A stretch of DNA of 64,000 nucleotides. Origin: Candidatus Palauibacter soopunensis. Lineage in GTDB: Bacteria > Gemmatimonadota > Gemmatimonadetes > Palauibacterales > Palauibacteraceae. The stretch lies in NCBI RefSeq assembly GCF_947581735.1, contig NZ_CANPVT010000022.1, positions 57,104 through 121,103 of the forward strand, given 5' to 3'. Position 1 is the first letter of the stretch. Every line of letters begins with the position of its first letter. Below, one piece after another: positions 1 through 9,061 of the stretch. Both the position numbers and the translations under genes were made by a program. The notes under the pieces are model-generated. The model had not been told where the DNA came from and did no database searches. It saw nothing but the letters and a program-made list of their open reading frames with translations.

Positions 1-7
1 CGGCTCC

Positions 8-376
8 GTGCTTCTCCTGAGCGGTTGTTCCACTCTTTTTGTGAGCAAGCCACCGCTGGGCGATGGGCCGTTACCAACCGGAACCTGCACAACGTCGGCC
101 TTTGCGCCTTTCGTGGATGGGACCATGGCTGTCCTGTTCGGGGTCAGCGCTCTCGATATCGCCCTGACGGATTTCGAGGACGAGGATGCCCAGGATGCCC
201 GTCCGTACGCGGTAGGGGCGTCGCTGGTTCTGGGTGGTGCGCTCGGCTTGTCCTCGTACCGGGGGTTCAAGTGGACGAGCGAATGCCGGGCTCGCCAGTC
301 GATGAGCGAGGAGGCCATCGCCGACTATCTCCGCACTCTGTCACGCGAGGTGGCCGTCCACGACGATATCGGATAG
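8..376 (+). CDS. Small lipoprotein, 5' end outside the window
   Basis: The frame is already open at base 2 and the first possible start is a GTG at 8, so the true start probably lies before the window. The visible N-terminus (VLLLSGC) is the end of a lipoprotein signal with a lipobox cysteine. About 120 residues follow, with two short hydrophobic stretches (about residues 38-50 and 68-80) and no domain I recognise. A cell-envelope lipoprotein is the only safe reading. It converges on the next gene, which is on the minus strand. Confidence 0.55.
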   Translation: MLLLSGCSTLFVSKPPLGDGPLPTGTCTTSAFAPFVDGTMAVLFGVSALDIALTDFEDEDAQDARPYAVGASLVLGGALGLSSYRGFKWTSECRARQSMSEEAIADYLRTLSREVAVHDDIG

Positions 377-412
377 TCCCGCCGGCGACCCGGCGTCGGC
401 TCGTGACTGTCG

Positions 413-1438
413 TCAGCCCGCCGGGCGGTTGGCGACGATCGCGATTCGGGAGCCGTCGGGGCTCACGGCGAGACGGGAGATGCCCTCGACGCCGAGGTCC
501 GAGAAGTCGGCGACCTCCGTCCAGTCCGAACCCTCCGACCAGGCGAACAGGCGCGAGTCGTCACCCATGAGGATCTCCCCCTCGGGCGTCCAGGCGTAGT
601 CCTCGCGACCGGGGATCGTAAGCGTGATCCGCTCGCTGGTTCCGGCGGCCGGGTCGAAGCGTTCGATCCACCACTCTTCGTCCGTGACCTTCCGCACGAA
701 GGAGATCGCCTCCGTCCCCGGAATCCGGTGGATGGACCGGCCCGGACGCTCCGCCACGACGTCGATCTCGCCCGTCAGCGCGTCCCCGACCCGGAGGGTG
801 GGCGGGCTGCCGAGGATGAACATCGCGACGACGTGTTCGTTGGCCCACGCGTGGTACCCCACGGGTTCGGCGGTCGCGAAGATCGGCCCGATCGATTCGC
901 CGGAGAGGTCATAACGCCACAGGTATTGCTTCCCGCGGATCTCGTGGATCGCGGATAAGGCGTCCTGCCCCGGGATCTGCAGCGCCGAGAACTCGCTCGC
1001 CTCCTCCGTGGTCGTCAGTCGCTCGGAGGCGCCGGGCTCGGCCCCGGGCGCCGCCGCGAGCCGCATGATCTCCGTCTGCCGGCGGTCCAGCGCCGCCGTG
1101 TGGAGGATCGCCGACCCGTCGAGGAGGAAGCTGGGCTGGTTGTCGTACGCGTCGCGGTCGGTGGCCGGTCCCAGGTCGGCGATCGACAGCGCGCCATCCT
1201 CGCGGACGAGGGTCCCCAGCCAGATGTCGGTCGAGGGAGCGCCCGCCGCCGTCGGCGTGTAGTCCGCCGGCGCCGGCCCGATCTCCGGCATCGGCCCGTC
1301 CGGTGGCGTCGCCGGGAAGGCGCCGGCCGCTTCGGAGCCACCAACTTCAGGGTCGCCCCCGTCATCCGGCGCGCAAGCGATCGCGGCCGAGAGCACAAAC
1401 GCCAGAGTCGTCGTGGTTCGCAGAGTCATTCGTGCCAT
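413..1438 (-). CDS. PD40/TolB-like beta-propeller lipoprotein
   Basis: Predicted 341-residue exported lipoprotein. The signal segment ends in AIAC, followed by an acidic, Gly/Pro-rich spacer. The body has repeated blades of the WD40-like PD40 type, for example a segment ending SPDGSRIAIVANR near the C-terminus and DNQPSFLLDGSAIL earlier. Such proteins are usually periplasmic scaffolds or sensors without an enzyme active site. I start it at 1438 rather than the longer 1462 because AGGAGG at 1444-1449 lies 5 bases before that ATG; another ATG at 1429 is 14 bases from the same site. It follows the CocE-type hydrolase on the same strand with only 24 bases between and is probably co-transcribed. 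The partner it binds is unknown. Confidence 0.7.
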   Translation of the reverse strand: MARMTLRTTTTLAFVLSAAIACAPDDGGDPEVGGSEAAGAFPATPPDGPMPEIGPAPADYTPTAAGAPSTDIWLGTLVREDGALSIADLGPATDRDAYDNQPSFLLDGSAILHTAALDRRQTEIMRLAAAPGAEPGASERLTTTEEASEFSALQIPGQDALSAIHEIRGKQYLWRYDLSGESIGPIFATAEPVGYHAWANEHVVAMFILGSPPTLRVGDALTGEIDVVAERPGRSIHRIPGTEAISFVRKVTDEEWWIERFDPAAGTSERITLTIPGREDYAWTPEGEILMGDDSRLFAWSEGSDWTEVADFSDLGVEGISRLAVSPDGSRIAIVANRPAG

Positions 1439-1462
1439 CCGTTCCTCCTGGGGGCGTTTCAA

Positions 1463-3430
1463 TCAGGGGTCTTCCGGCAGGACGCCGAGGATTACGCGTG
1501 AAGGATAATCGCCGGACCGATACACCGTCTGAGTGGCGGCCTGGTAGTCCCCCGGCAACGCGCGATACGTGTCCACGAACGTCTGCGGGTTCCGGTCGTA
1601 CGCCGGGAACCACGAACTCTGGACGTGGACCATGAGCCGATGCCCGGCCTTGAACGTGTGGAATCGGTCGCGGAGGTCGATTTCGATCCTCGTCACCTCA
1701 CCCGGCACCATCGGCTCCGGGTTCTCGAGGTCGTTCCGGAAGCGGCCGCGCATGATCTCGCCGGCCAGGTGCATCTGGTAGCCGCCCATCGGTACGTCGC
1801 AGTTCCCGCTCGGCGGTGCGTCCTCCGGATAGACATCGATCAGCTTCACGATCCAGTCGGAGTCCATCCCCGTCGTGGAGACGAAAATCTCGGCTCCGAT
1901 CGGGCCGGCGATCGTGAGGTCCTCGGCCAGCGGTTCGGACTCGTAGACGAGGACGTCGGGACGCCCCGAGGCGAAGCGCTGGTCCTCCACCTTCCACAGG
2001 TGACCGAGCGTCGTGCGCTCCTCGACGGAAAACGGCACCGGATTGGCAGGGTCGCTCAGGTATGAGTCGGCGTGCAGGTCCACGGCCGCCTCGGCCCCCG
2101 AGTCCGCGGTCCGCGTCGGCGGTTCGAAGCCCAGCGTGCCATTCGGACCCAGGTACAGGCTCACCGGGGTGACGTCCGCCGGCGGCCAGGCGTCGTAGGC
2201 GCGCCATTCGTTCGTCCCCGTCAGGAAGACGTGGGCCTCCGTCGCGTCCCAGGCGCCCTCGTCCTTCAGGTGATACTCGAAGAAGGGGAACTGGAACTCG
2301 CGCTGGAAGTGGAGCGAGGTCTTCGTGTCGAAGGCGATGCAGCCGAGGAAGTCGCCGTCCATGCGCCGCCAGCCGCCGTGCAGCCAGGGGCCGACGACGA
2401 GCGTGTTCTCGAGGCCGGGATTCTCCGCCTCGACGGTCCGGTAGATCGACATGGGGCCGTAGAAGTCCTCGGTGTCGAACCAGCCCGCCACGTTGAGCGT
2501 CGCGGGGCGGACGTCGTCCAGGTAGCGGAGGGCGTTCTGCCGCTGCCAGAACTCGTCGTAGTTGGGGTGCTCGATGAAGTCGCGCCACGCCGGCACGTCG
2601 CCGTGGAAGTAGAGTTCGTCCACCGTGGCGGCGGACCCGGCGTTGAGGAAGAAGTCGTAGCCGGAGGTCGTGCCGTAGTCGAAGCGGGCGCCGCGCGTGT
2701 CGGTGGGACCGTCGCGGCGGCGGGCGTTCCCGGACAGCCACGAGAAGGCGTACATGATCCGGAATGCCCCGTTATGGTGCCAGTCGTCGCCGATGAACAT
2801 GTCGGACGGCGAGGCCTGGGGCGACGACGCCACGAGTGCCGGGTGCGCGTCCACCATTCCCATGACCGTCTGCCAGCCGGGATAGGAGATCCCCCACTGG
2901 CCCACGCGTCCGTTGTGGTTCTCGACGTTCGCGAGCAGCCACTCGATCGCGTCCCAGTTGTCCGTGATCTCGTCTGTATCGGTGGGACCGCGCGGCTCCG
3001 GAGCGGGGGCGCGGATGACCTCGAACTCTCCTTCCGACCGGAACTGCCCGCGCACGTCCTGGAAGGCGAAAATGTAGCCGGAAAGGTCGAACTCCCGTGA
3101 CGGCCCGAGCGGGTTCCGATACTCGCCGGGCTCGTAGGGGCCGATGGAATACGGCGTGCGGAAGAGGAGGATGGGATATTCGCGCGAGCGGTCCCGCGGC
3201 TCGTAGACGAGCGTGTACAGTTCGATCCCGTCCCGCATCGCGACCATGTACTCGGACTTCTCGTAGTTCGCCGCGAGATACTCGTGGTGCGCCGCCGCCT
3301 CGGCTTCCGCTTCGGTCTGAACCGCCGTGGTTTGGGCGGGAGTCGGCGGCGGCGCATCGGCCGCGTCCTGCGGCGGCCCGCACGCGACCGCGAACAGCGC
3401 GACCGCCCAGAGCATGATCCGGGACCTCAT
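1463..3430 (-). CDS. CocE/NonD-type alpha/beta hydrolase (peptidase S15 family), lipoprotein
   Basis: This 655-residue protein has a lipoprotein signal (lipobox cysteine 17) and the X-Pro dipeptidyl-peptidase/CocE fold. The N-terminal alpha/beta-hydrolase region carries RDGIEL and the nucleophile elbow GISYPG with Ser182. The C-terminal jelly-roll domain typical of the family (about residues 420-650) ends in RVILGVLPE. Known members hydrolyse esters, amides or X-Pro dipeptides; the substrate here cannot be read from sequence. The ATG at 3430 overlaps the stop of the upstream serine hydrolase by 4 bases (ATGA), so the two are translationally coupled. A longer frame upstream overlaps that gene and lacks a signal peptide, so I reject it. 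Confidence 0.85.
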   Translation of the reverse strand: MRSRIMLWAVALFAVACGPPQDAADAPPPTPAQTTAVQTEAEAEAAAHHEYLAANYEKSEYMVAMRDGIELYTLVYEPRDRSREYPILLFRTPYSIGPYEPGEYRNPLGPSREFDLSGYIFAFQDVRGQFRSEGEFEVIRAPAPEPRGPTDTDEITDNWDAIEWLLANVENHNGRVGQWGISYPGWQTVMGMVDAHPALVASSPQASPSDMFIGDDWHHNGAFRIMYAFSWLSGNARRRDGPTDTRGARFDYGTTSGYDFFLNAGSAATVDELYFHGDVPAWRDFIEHPNYDEFWQRQNALRYLDDVRPATLNVAGWFDTEDFYGPMSIYRTVEAENPGLENTLVVGPWLHGGWRRMDGDFLGCIAFDTKTSLHFQREFQFPFFEYHLKDEGAWDATEAHVFLTGTNEWRAYDAWPPADVTPVSLYLGPNGTLGFEPPTRTADSGAEAAVDLHADSYLSDPANPVPFSVEERTTLGHLWKVEDQRFASGRPDVLVYESEPLAEDLTIAGPIGAEIFVSTTGMDSDWIVKLIDVYPEDAPPSGNCDVPMGGYQMHLAGEIMRGRFRNDLENPEPMVPGEVTRIEIDLRDRFHTFKAGHRLMVHVQSSWFPAYDRNPQTFVDTYRALPGDYQAATQTVYRSGDYPSRVILGVLPEDP

Positions 3431-5010
3431 CGGCGGTGCAGTTCCGCCCAGTGCGTGAGCGCGTTCCCCAGGCGCACGTTCGGGAGCGTGATGGCCGTCA
3501 CCGAGCCGTTCAGCGTGTCGCCCCGGAGCCTGAGTTCGAGGGACAGCACGTAGTCGGTGCGGTTCGCGTCCTCGGTGCCGATGTCGCCCCTGAAGCCGCC
3601 CCGCAGGTACTCGCCGTCGAAGCGGGCGTTGTTGAGCAGCGTCCACAGGTCGTCGCCGAGTTGGACGTGGGCGCGTCCCCCGTCGTCGATGGCGAGCGCC
3701 AGACGGTGCGGCCCGAGGTGGGTGTCCACCTCGCCGACCCACTCCCCGGCAAGCTCCGGCATGGGCGCGAAGTCGATCAGCGGGGCGGCACCCTCCCCGG
3801 CCTCCTCGAGGATCCCCTCGCGTTCCAGCCGGTGAGGGTCCGGCACCTCCGGCGGCGTCGGCTTCGGTACGGCGTCCGGGAACAGCGTATGCCAGAGGAG
3901 GTTCGAGATGTAGCCGGTGAGGGGCGTCGCGGAATTGGAGAGGACGACGACGGCGGCGTTCTCCTCCGGGGCGATCGCGAGTTCCGTGCGGACGCCGCCC
4001 ATCCCGCCGCCGTGGCGCTGCAGCCGGAGGCCGCCCGGAAGTTCCCGCAGCGACCAGCCGATGCCGTATGCGGCGGCGGGACCGCTGCTCCCGCCCGGCT
4101 GCCGCATGCGCTCGATCGCCGCGTCGGAGATGATCCTCCGCTGATGGTCGAGGTCGTGGCCGAGGTGGAACATTCCGAAGCGGACGAGGTCGTACGCGCT
4201 GCTGAACACGGCGGAGCCGCCGGGGTGGTCGAAGTCGTAGAACGGGATCGGACTCTGGTCCGTCGCGTACCGCGTCGCCGTGAATTCCTCGAGCCCCGGG
4301 CCGATGTCGACCGAGGTCCGGGTGAGGCCCAGCGGCTGAAACACCTCGTCCCGCATAAAATCCATGTACGACTGTCCCGAGACGCGCTCGATGATGTAAT
4401 CGAGGATCCCGTAGCCGAGGTTCGAGTAATTCCAGCGTTCGTCCGGCGCCGTCACGAGGTTGGCGTAGCGCCGGATCGTCTCGTCCATGTGCGGGCGGCG
4501 GTACGGTTCGTCCTCATAGAAGAACTGGTAGTGGAGGGGGAGTCCCGCCGTGTGGCTCGCCACGCGCCGCACCGTGGCGCGCGCCGCATCCCAGGCCCTC
4601 CCGTCGATCTTCGCCGGGCCCAGGTAGTCGTTGGCCGGCGCGTCGAGGTCGACGAAGCCCCGTTCCACGAGGATCATGAGGCCGGTGGCCGTGATCGGCT
4701 TCGAGATCGAGGCGAGGGAATACATCGTGTGTTCCGTGGCCGGGATCCGCCGCTCGCGGTCCGCCCATCCGAACCCCTCCTCCCACACGACCTCCCCGCC
4801 CCGCGCGACGGCGACGGCCATGGATGGCTGGTCCCAGGCCACGAGCGCGCGCCGAATCTCGTCACGGACGGACGCGAAGTCCGGGGCGGCCTGTCCGCGC
4901 ACCTCGGCCGCGCCGAGGGACACCACGACAAGTGGGACGCCGATCCGCATGAGGCGGGACCGCAGCGCACGAGGCCGTATGACGCCGGGACGTGTGACGG
5001 TGGCCCTCAT
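3427..5010 (-). CDS. Exported serine hydrolase, beta-lactamase/PBP4* family
   Basis: Predicted 527-residue secreted serine hydrolase of the class C beta-lactamase/DD-peptidase/esterase family (Pfam Beta-lactamase). A signal peptide ending near VRGQA precedes the catalytic domain. The SxxK motif is SISK (Ser101-Lys104) and the second motif is YSN (Tyr195-Asn197). A C-terminal extension of about 120 residues is likely a lipocalin-like or beta domain, common in this family. The start at 5010 is favoured because AAGGAG lies 6 bases before it; the ATG at 5016 abuts that site. It is coupled to the CocE-type hydrolase by a 4-base overlap. Family members include esterases, D-aminopeptidases and muropeptide hydrolases, so the substrate is open. 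Confidence 0.85.
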   Translation of the reverse strand: MRATVTRPGVIRPRALRSRLMRIGVPLVVVSLGAAEVRGQAAPDFASVRDEIRRALVAWDQPSMAVAVARGGEVVWEEGFGWADRERRIPATEHTMYSLASISKPITATGLMILVERGFVDLDAPANDYLGPAKIDGRAWDAARATVRRVASHTAGLPLHYQFFYEDEPYRRPHMDETIRRYANLVTAPDERWNYSNLGYGILDYIIERVSGQSYMDFMRDEVFQPLGLTRTSVDIGPGLEEFTATRYATDQSPIPFYDFDHPGGSAVFSSAYDLVRFGMFHLGHDLDHQRRIISDAAIERMRQPGGSSGPAAAYGIGWSLRELPGGLRLQRHGGGMGGVRTELAIAPEENAAVVVLSNSATPLTGYISNLLWHTLFPDAVPKPTPPEVPDPHRLEREGILEEAGEGAAPLIDFAPMPELAGEWVGEVDTHLGPHRLALAIDDGGRAHVQLGDDLWTLLNNARFDGEYLRGGFRGDIGTEDANRTDYVLSLELRLRGDTLNGSVTAITLPNVRLGNALTHWAELHRR

Positions 5011-5206
5011 CCTCATCTCCTTCGGGCATGGGTGACCTCGGACGGTGGAGCGGGACGCGGGCGGGCGTCAATGGGGCCGAAGGGGGGGCTGCGGCGGGCG
5101 GACTCATTGACCGTTGGACGAAGCGGCGTCCATGATGCGTCCATCGCGGAGCCGGGCCGGGCGTTTCCGCGGCGCGGCGGAGCCTCGAGACCGGAAGGAA
5201 GGAACC

Positions 5207-6883
5207 ATGTCCGAGATGGATCGGCGCACTTTCCTGCAGGCCGGCGCGGCGGCCGGCGCCTTGCTCTCCTTCGGCGGCTGCGCGCCCCGGGACGACGCCC
5301 CCGGCTCCGGGTCCGGAGGGTCGGGGGATGAGACCTCGGCGGCCGACATCCCGGACTTCGCGCTCGAGGAGATCACGATCGACGAGGTCCACGCGGGGAT
5401 GCGGTCGGGTGAATACACCTGCCGGTTGATCACGGAGATGTACCTCGAGCGGATCGAGGCGCTGAACCGGCAAGGGCCGCGGCTGTTCGCGGTGCTCGAG
5501 ACGAATCCGGACGCACTCGAGATCGCCGACGAACTCGACCGCGAGTTCCAGGCCTCGGGCCCCAGGGGGCCGCTGCACGGGATCCCGCTGCTGCTCAAGG
5601 ACAACGTCGATACCGCGGACGGGATGACGACGACGGCCGGGTCGACGGCGCTCCTCGGGTCCATCGCGCCGCAGGATTCGTTCGTGGCGGCGGGGCTGCG
5701 CTCGGCCGGGGCGCTGCTGCTCGGCAAGGCGAACATGAGCGAGTGGGCGGGCTGGAAGTCGTTCGAGTTCGGGGCCTCGGGCTGGAGCGGCCGCGGGTGG
5801 GACGGCGGCCGGGGCGGCTTCTGCAGGAACCCCTACGCGCTCGACCGCACGCCGGGCGGGTCGAGTTCCGGGTCCGGATCGGCGGCCGCGGCCAACCTCG
5901 CGGTCGCGACGATCGGCTCCGAGACCGATGGCTCGATCGTCGGCCCGTCGTCGCGCAACTGCCTCGTCGGAATCAAGCCCACGATCGGCCTCCACAGCCG
6001 GGGCGGGGTCATCCCCATCGCCCACAGCCAGGACAGCACCGGCCCCATGGCCCGCACCGTGCGCGACGCCGCGATCATGCTCGGCACCATGGTCGGCGTC
6101 GACCCCCGCGACCCGCTGACCGCCGCGAGCGCGGGCAACTTCCTGACCGACTACACCGGCGCGCTCGACCCGGCCGGCCTCGAGGGCGCCCGCGTCGGCG
6201 TCCTGCGCGAGTACGCCGGCTTCGACAGCCGCGTCGACGCCCTGTTCGAGGAGGCCCTCGACGTCATGCGGGCGGAGGGCGCGACCGTCGTCGACCCCGT
6301 CACGCTCCCGGAGGAACTCCGGTTCGGCAACGAGTACGAGATGGAGGTGCTGTACCACGAGTTCAAGGCGGATCTCAACGCGTATCTCGCGTCGCTGGGG
6401 CCGGACGCCCCGATCAAGTCGCTGGCCGAACTCATCGAGTACAACGAGGCGAACCACGACCTCGAACTCGCCCTCTACGGGCAGGAACTGCACGTGCGCT
6501 CGCAGGAACGCGGGCCGCTCACCGACCAGCGGTACCTCGACGCGCTGGCGACGAGCCATCGGCTCTCCCGCGACGAAGGGATCGACCGCGCGATGGATGA
6601 GCACGGGCTGGACGCGCTCGTCGGGATCACGGCGGGGATCCCCGCCATGCAGGATCCGCTCGATGCCTCCGGCGGGGGCGGGGGCGGGTGCTCCACGCCG
6701 CCGGCCATGGCCGCCTACCCCAACATGTCCGTCCCCATGGGGTTCATCCGGGGACTCCCGGTGGGGATGTCGCTCTGCGGCCGCGCGTGGAGCGAGATGA
6801 CGCTCATCCGTCTCGCGTACGCCTTCGAGCAGGCGACGAACGTCCGCCGGCCCCCGACGTTCCAGGCGACGGTCCGGGTCTGA
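5207..6883 (+). CDS. Tat-exported amidase-signature (AS) family hydrolase
   Basis: Predicted 558-residue amidase of the AS family. The N-terminus carries a twin-arginine signal (DRRTFLQAGAAAG) that ends in a lipobox, GGC (Cys25), so the protein probably folds in the cytoplasm, is exported by Tat and is lipid-anchored. The Ser-cisSer-Lys triad is visible: Lys131 in LLLKDN, the GGSSSGSGS loop around 217-225 and the nucleophile Ser243 in ETDGSIVGPS. AS enzymes cleave carboxylic amides, including carbamoyl, peptide-amide and fatty-acid amides. GGAAGGAAGG just upstream sets the start at 5207. The deoxyhypusine-synthase-like gene begins 10 bases after its stop and is probably in the same transcript. 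Confidence 0.87.
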   Translation: MSEMDRRTFLQAGAAAGALLSFGGCAPRDDAPGSGSGGSGDETSAADIPDFALEEITIDEVHAGMRSGEYTCRLITEMYLERIEALNRQGPRLFAVLETNPDALEIADELDREFQASGPRGPLHGIPLLLKDNVDTADGMTTTAGSTALLGSIAPQDSFVAAGLRSAGALLLGKANMSEWAGWKSFEFGASGWSGRGWDGGRGGFCRNPYALDRTPGGSSSGSGSAAAANLAVATIGSETDGSIVGPSSRNCLVGIKPTIGLHSRGGVIPIAHSQDSTGPMARTVRDAAIMLGTMVGVDPRDPLTAASAGNFLTDYTGALDPAGLEGARVGVLREYAGFDSRVDALFEEALDVMRAEGATVVDPVTLPEELRFGNEYEMEVLYHEFKADLNAYLASLGPDAPIKSLAELIEYNEANHDLELALYGQELHVRSQERGPLTDQRYLDALATSHRLSRDEGIDRAMDEHGLDALVGITAGIPAMQDPLDASGGGGGGCSTPPAMAAYPNMSVPMGFIRGLPVGMSLCGRAWSEMTLIRLAYAFEQATNVRRPPTFQATVRV

Positions 6884-6893
6884 GCGCAGCCGG

Positions 6894-7943
6894 GTGACGC
6901 TCACCGACTTCATCGACCGTCACTACCGCCACTTCAACGCCGCGGCGCTGCGGGCGGCCGCCGAGGCCTGGCGCGACCTGATCGACGGCGGAGGACAGAT
7001 GCTCCTCACGCTGGCCGGCGCCATGAGCACGGCCGAACTCGGCCTCTCCCTGGCGGAGATGATCCGGGCCGGGAAGGTGCACGCGATTTGCGCCACCGGC
7101 GCGAACCTCGAGGAGGACCTGTTCAACCTCGTAGCGCACGACCACTACCGGCGCATCCCCGACTGGCGCGCGCTCACGGCCGAGCAGGAGAAGGACCTCG
7201 AGCGGCGCGGGCTGAACCGCGTGACCGACACCTGCATCCCCGAGGCCGAGGCGTTTCGCGCCGTCGAGGCGCCGCTGCGCGAGCTGTGGCGGTCGGTCGA
7301 CGCCGCGGGCGAGTGCCGACTCGCGCACGAGTACCTCTATCAGTTGATCCGGGACCGCACCCTCGCGGACCGCTACCAGATCGATCCGGCCGATTCCTGG
7401 CTCGTGGCAGCCGCGGAGGCCGATCTGCCCCTGTTCGTGCCCGGCTGGGAAGATTCCACGCTGGGCAACGTCCTCGTCGCGGAACAGCTCGGCGGCGGAC
7501 TGGGCCGTCCGGGACCCGTCCTCGGAGGCACAGAGTACATGGCGGCGCTCGCCGAGTGGTACGCGCGCACGAGCACCGGCCGAACGCTGGCGGAGGCGCC
7601 CGAGATCGACGTCGACCCGGACGCGGCGCCGAGGCCGGCGGACACCGGCGCCGACCGGGACGCGAAGCCCGTCGGCCTGTTCCAGATCGGTGGCGGGATC
7701 GCCGGCGACTTCCCCATCTGCGTCGTCCCCATGATCCGGCAGGATCTGCGGCGCTGGTGTCCCTACTGGGCGTACTTCTGTCAGATCAGCGACTCCACCA
7801 CGAGCTACGGGTCGTACTCCGGCGCCGTCCCCAACGAGAAGATCACCTGGGGCAAGCTGGACGTGGACACGCCGAAGTTCGTCATCGAGTCCGACGCGAC
7901 GATCGTCGCCCCGCTCGTGTTCGGCTACGTCCTCGGCTGGTAG
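6894..7943 (+). CDS. Deoxyhypusine synthase family protein
   Basis: A 349-residue protein of the deoxyhypusine synthase (DHS) family, begun by GTG 10 bases after the amidase. DHS transfers the aminobutyl group of spermidine, with NAD, to a lysine of eIF5A; bacteria lack eIF5A, and some bacterial homologues are thought to make polyamines such as homospermidine instead. The NAD/spermidine core is recognisable (ICATGANLEEDLFNL near residues 63-78). The catalytic lysine is conserved: ITWGKLDVD places Lys321, matching the WGK motif of human DHS. The C-terminal strand ESDATIVAPLVF is also typical. No signal peptide, so it is cytosolic while its neighbour is exported. Its real acceptor is unknown. 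Confidence 0.8.
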   Translation: MTLTDFIDRHYRHFNAAALRAAAEAWRDLIDGGGQMLLTLAGAMSTAELGLSLAEMIRAGKVHAICATGANLEEDLFNLVAHDHYRRIPDWRALTAEQEKDLERRGLNRVTDTCIPEAEAFRAVEAPLRELWRSVDAAGECRLAHEYLYQLIRDRTLADRYQIDPADSWLVAAAEADLPLFVPGWEDSTLGNVLVAEQLGGGLGRPGPVLGGTEYMAALAEWYARTSTGRTLAEAPEIDVDPDAAPRPADTGADRDAKPVGLFQIGGGIAGDFPICVVPMIRQDLRRWCPYWAYFCQISDSTTSYGSYSGAVPNEKITWGKLDVDTPKFVIESDATIVAPLVFGYVLGW

Positions 7944-7988
7944 GCCGGGCGCCGCGTCGGGGCGGTCGGTCCCGGGACCGGCGCCCGC

Positions 7989-8924
7989 CTATCTCCCGTC
8001 TTCCCCGTCCTCGAGGAGCGCCTCGAGGTCCCACCCCTCCAGGGCATCGACGGTGGGTCGGTCCGTCCAGTCGAAGCGGAGCGGGGTGATCGTGATAAAC
8101 CCTTCGCCGTACGCTTCGGAATCGCTCCCGGCCGGATAGGGATCCGGTCTCTCGAAACGGGGTCGGAAGAGGCGCACGCCCTCGTCCGCCGAGGCTTCTT
8201 CGGCGCCGTCCCCTGTCACTTCCTCGTACTCGACCTTGATGTACTGGCCGCCCATGGCGCGTGCCGCGATGCCGCTCGCGTCCTCGGCCGTGCCCACCGG
8301 GAAGTTGATGGAGTACACGACGCCGGCTTCCACGCCACGGCGGCGGAGTTCGGCGGCGAAGCGCGCGACGGTGCGGGCCGCGTACCCGAACCCGCCGGAG
8401 GGGTTGCCCAGCGAGGCGGCCACCGCGGGCATCCCGAGGTAGGCGCCCATCATCGCGCCACCCACCGTGCCGGACATGTGGGACACTTCGCCGACGTTCG
8501 CACCACGGTTGATCCCGCTCACGACCAGGTCAAAGCCGGATTCGGGTGCGAGCGCGTCCGCGGCGAAAAGGACCGCGCCGGCCGGCGTGGCGTCGACGCA
8601 GTGTCCTTCCGGGAACGTGCGAAGGCGGACCTCCTGGCCGAGCAGGATCGACATGCTGCTGCCGCTACGCTCGCCACACGGCGCGACGACCGTCACCTCG
8701 CCGACCTCGCGGAGCGCCGCCGCGAGATCCTGAATGCCGGGCGACTCGATGCCGTCATCGTTGGTCAGGAGGATGTGGTAGGGAGACGTATCGCCGGGAG
8801 TTTCCAGTGCTTCGCCCGCAGGTTCCGCGCCGCAGCCGAGAGCACCGCACGCGGCAACCACGACGAAAGCGCCGGCGATGCCCCTGGCCGGTCCAGGCAG
8901 TACTACGGCGTTTCTGGCGAGCAT
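7989..8924 (-). CDS. surE: SurE-type 5'/3'-nucleotidase with an export signal
   Basis: SurE family phosphatase of 311 residues. The metal site motif LLTNDDGIESPG, the SGINRGANVG loop and HMSGTVGGAMMGAYLG are all present. SurE normally dephosphorylates nucleoside monophosphates in the cytosol and is about 250 residues. This copy carries about 45 extra N-terminal residues: a basic start, a hydrophobic run and LGC at residue 31 resembling a lipobox. It therefore looks exported or lipid-anchored. AGGGAGG sits about 8 bases upstream of the ATG, which supports the long form. It stands alone rather than in the usual surE-pcm context, and is divergent from the next small membrane protein gene. Confidence 0.85.
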   Translation of the reverse strand: MLARNAVVLPGPARGIAGAFVVVAACGALGCGAEPAGEALETPGDTSPYHILLTNDDGIESPGIQDLAAALREVGEVTVVAPCGERSGSSMSILLGQEVRLRTFPEGHCVDATPAGAVLFAADALAPESGFDLVVSGINRGANVGEVSHMSGTVGGAMMGAYLGMPAVAASLGNPSGGFGYAARTVARFAAELRRRGVEAGVVYSINFPVGTAEDASGIAARAMGGQYIKVEYEEVTGDGAEEASADEGVRLFRPRFERPDPYPAGSDSEAYGEGFITITPLRFDWTDRPTVDALEGWDLEALLEDGEDGR

Positions 8925-9061
8925 CGGCCGTCCCTCCCTGTTTCTGTTCCCGGTTCCGTTGTTCCGATACTGCGGGATGGATAGTCTCGCACGGTAGGAG
9001 ACGGGGAAACCCGCAGCCTGTCGGCCCGACGGGTCCGGGCGCGAGCCGGGAGAGGAGCAAC

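Noticed and set aside
4862..6913. 683-residue minus-strand frame opposite the amidase
   Set aside because: Arg/Gly/Val-rich antisense shadow of the amidase with no domain or signal.
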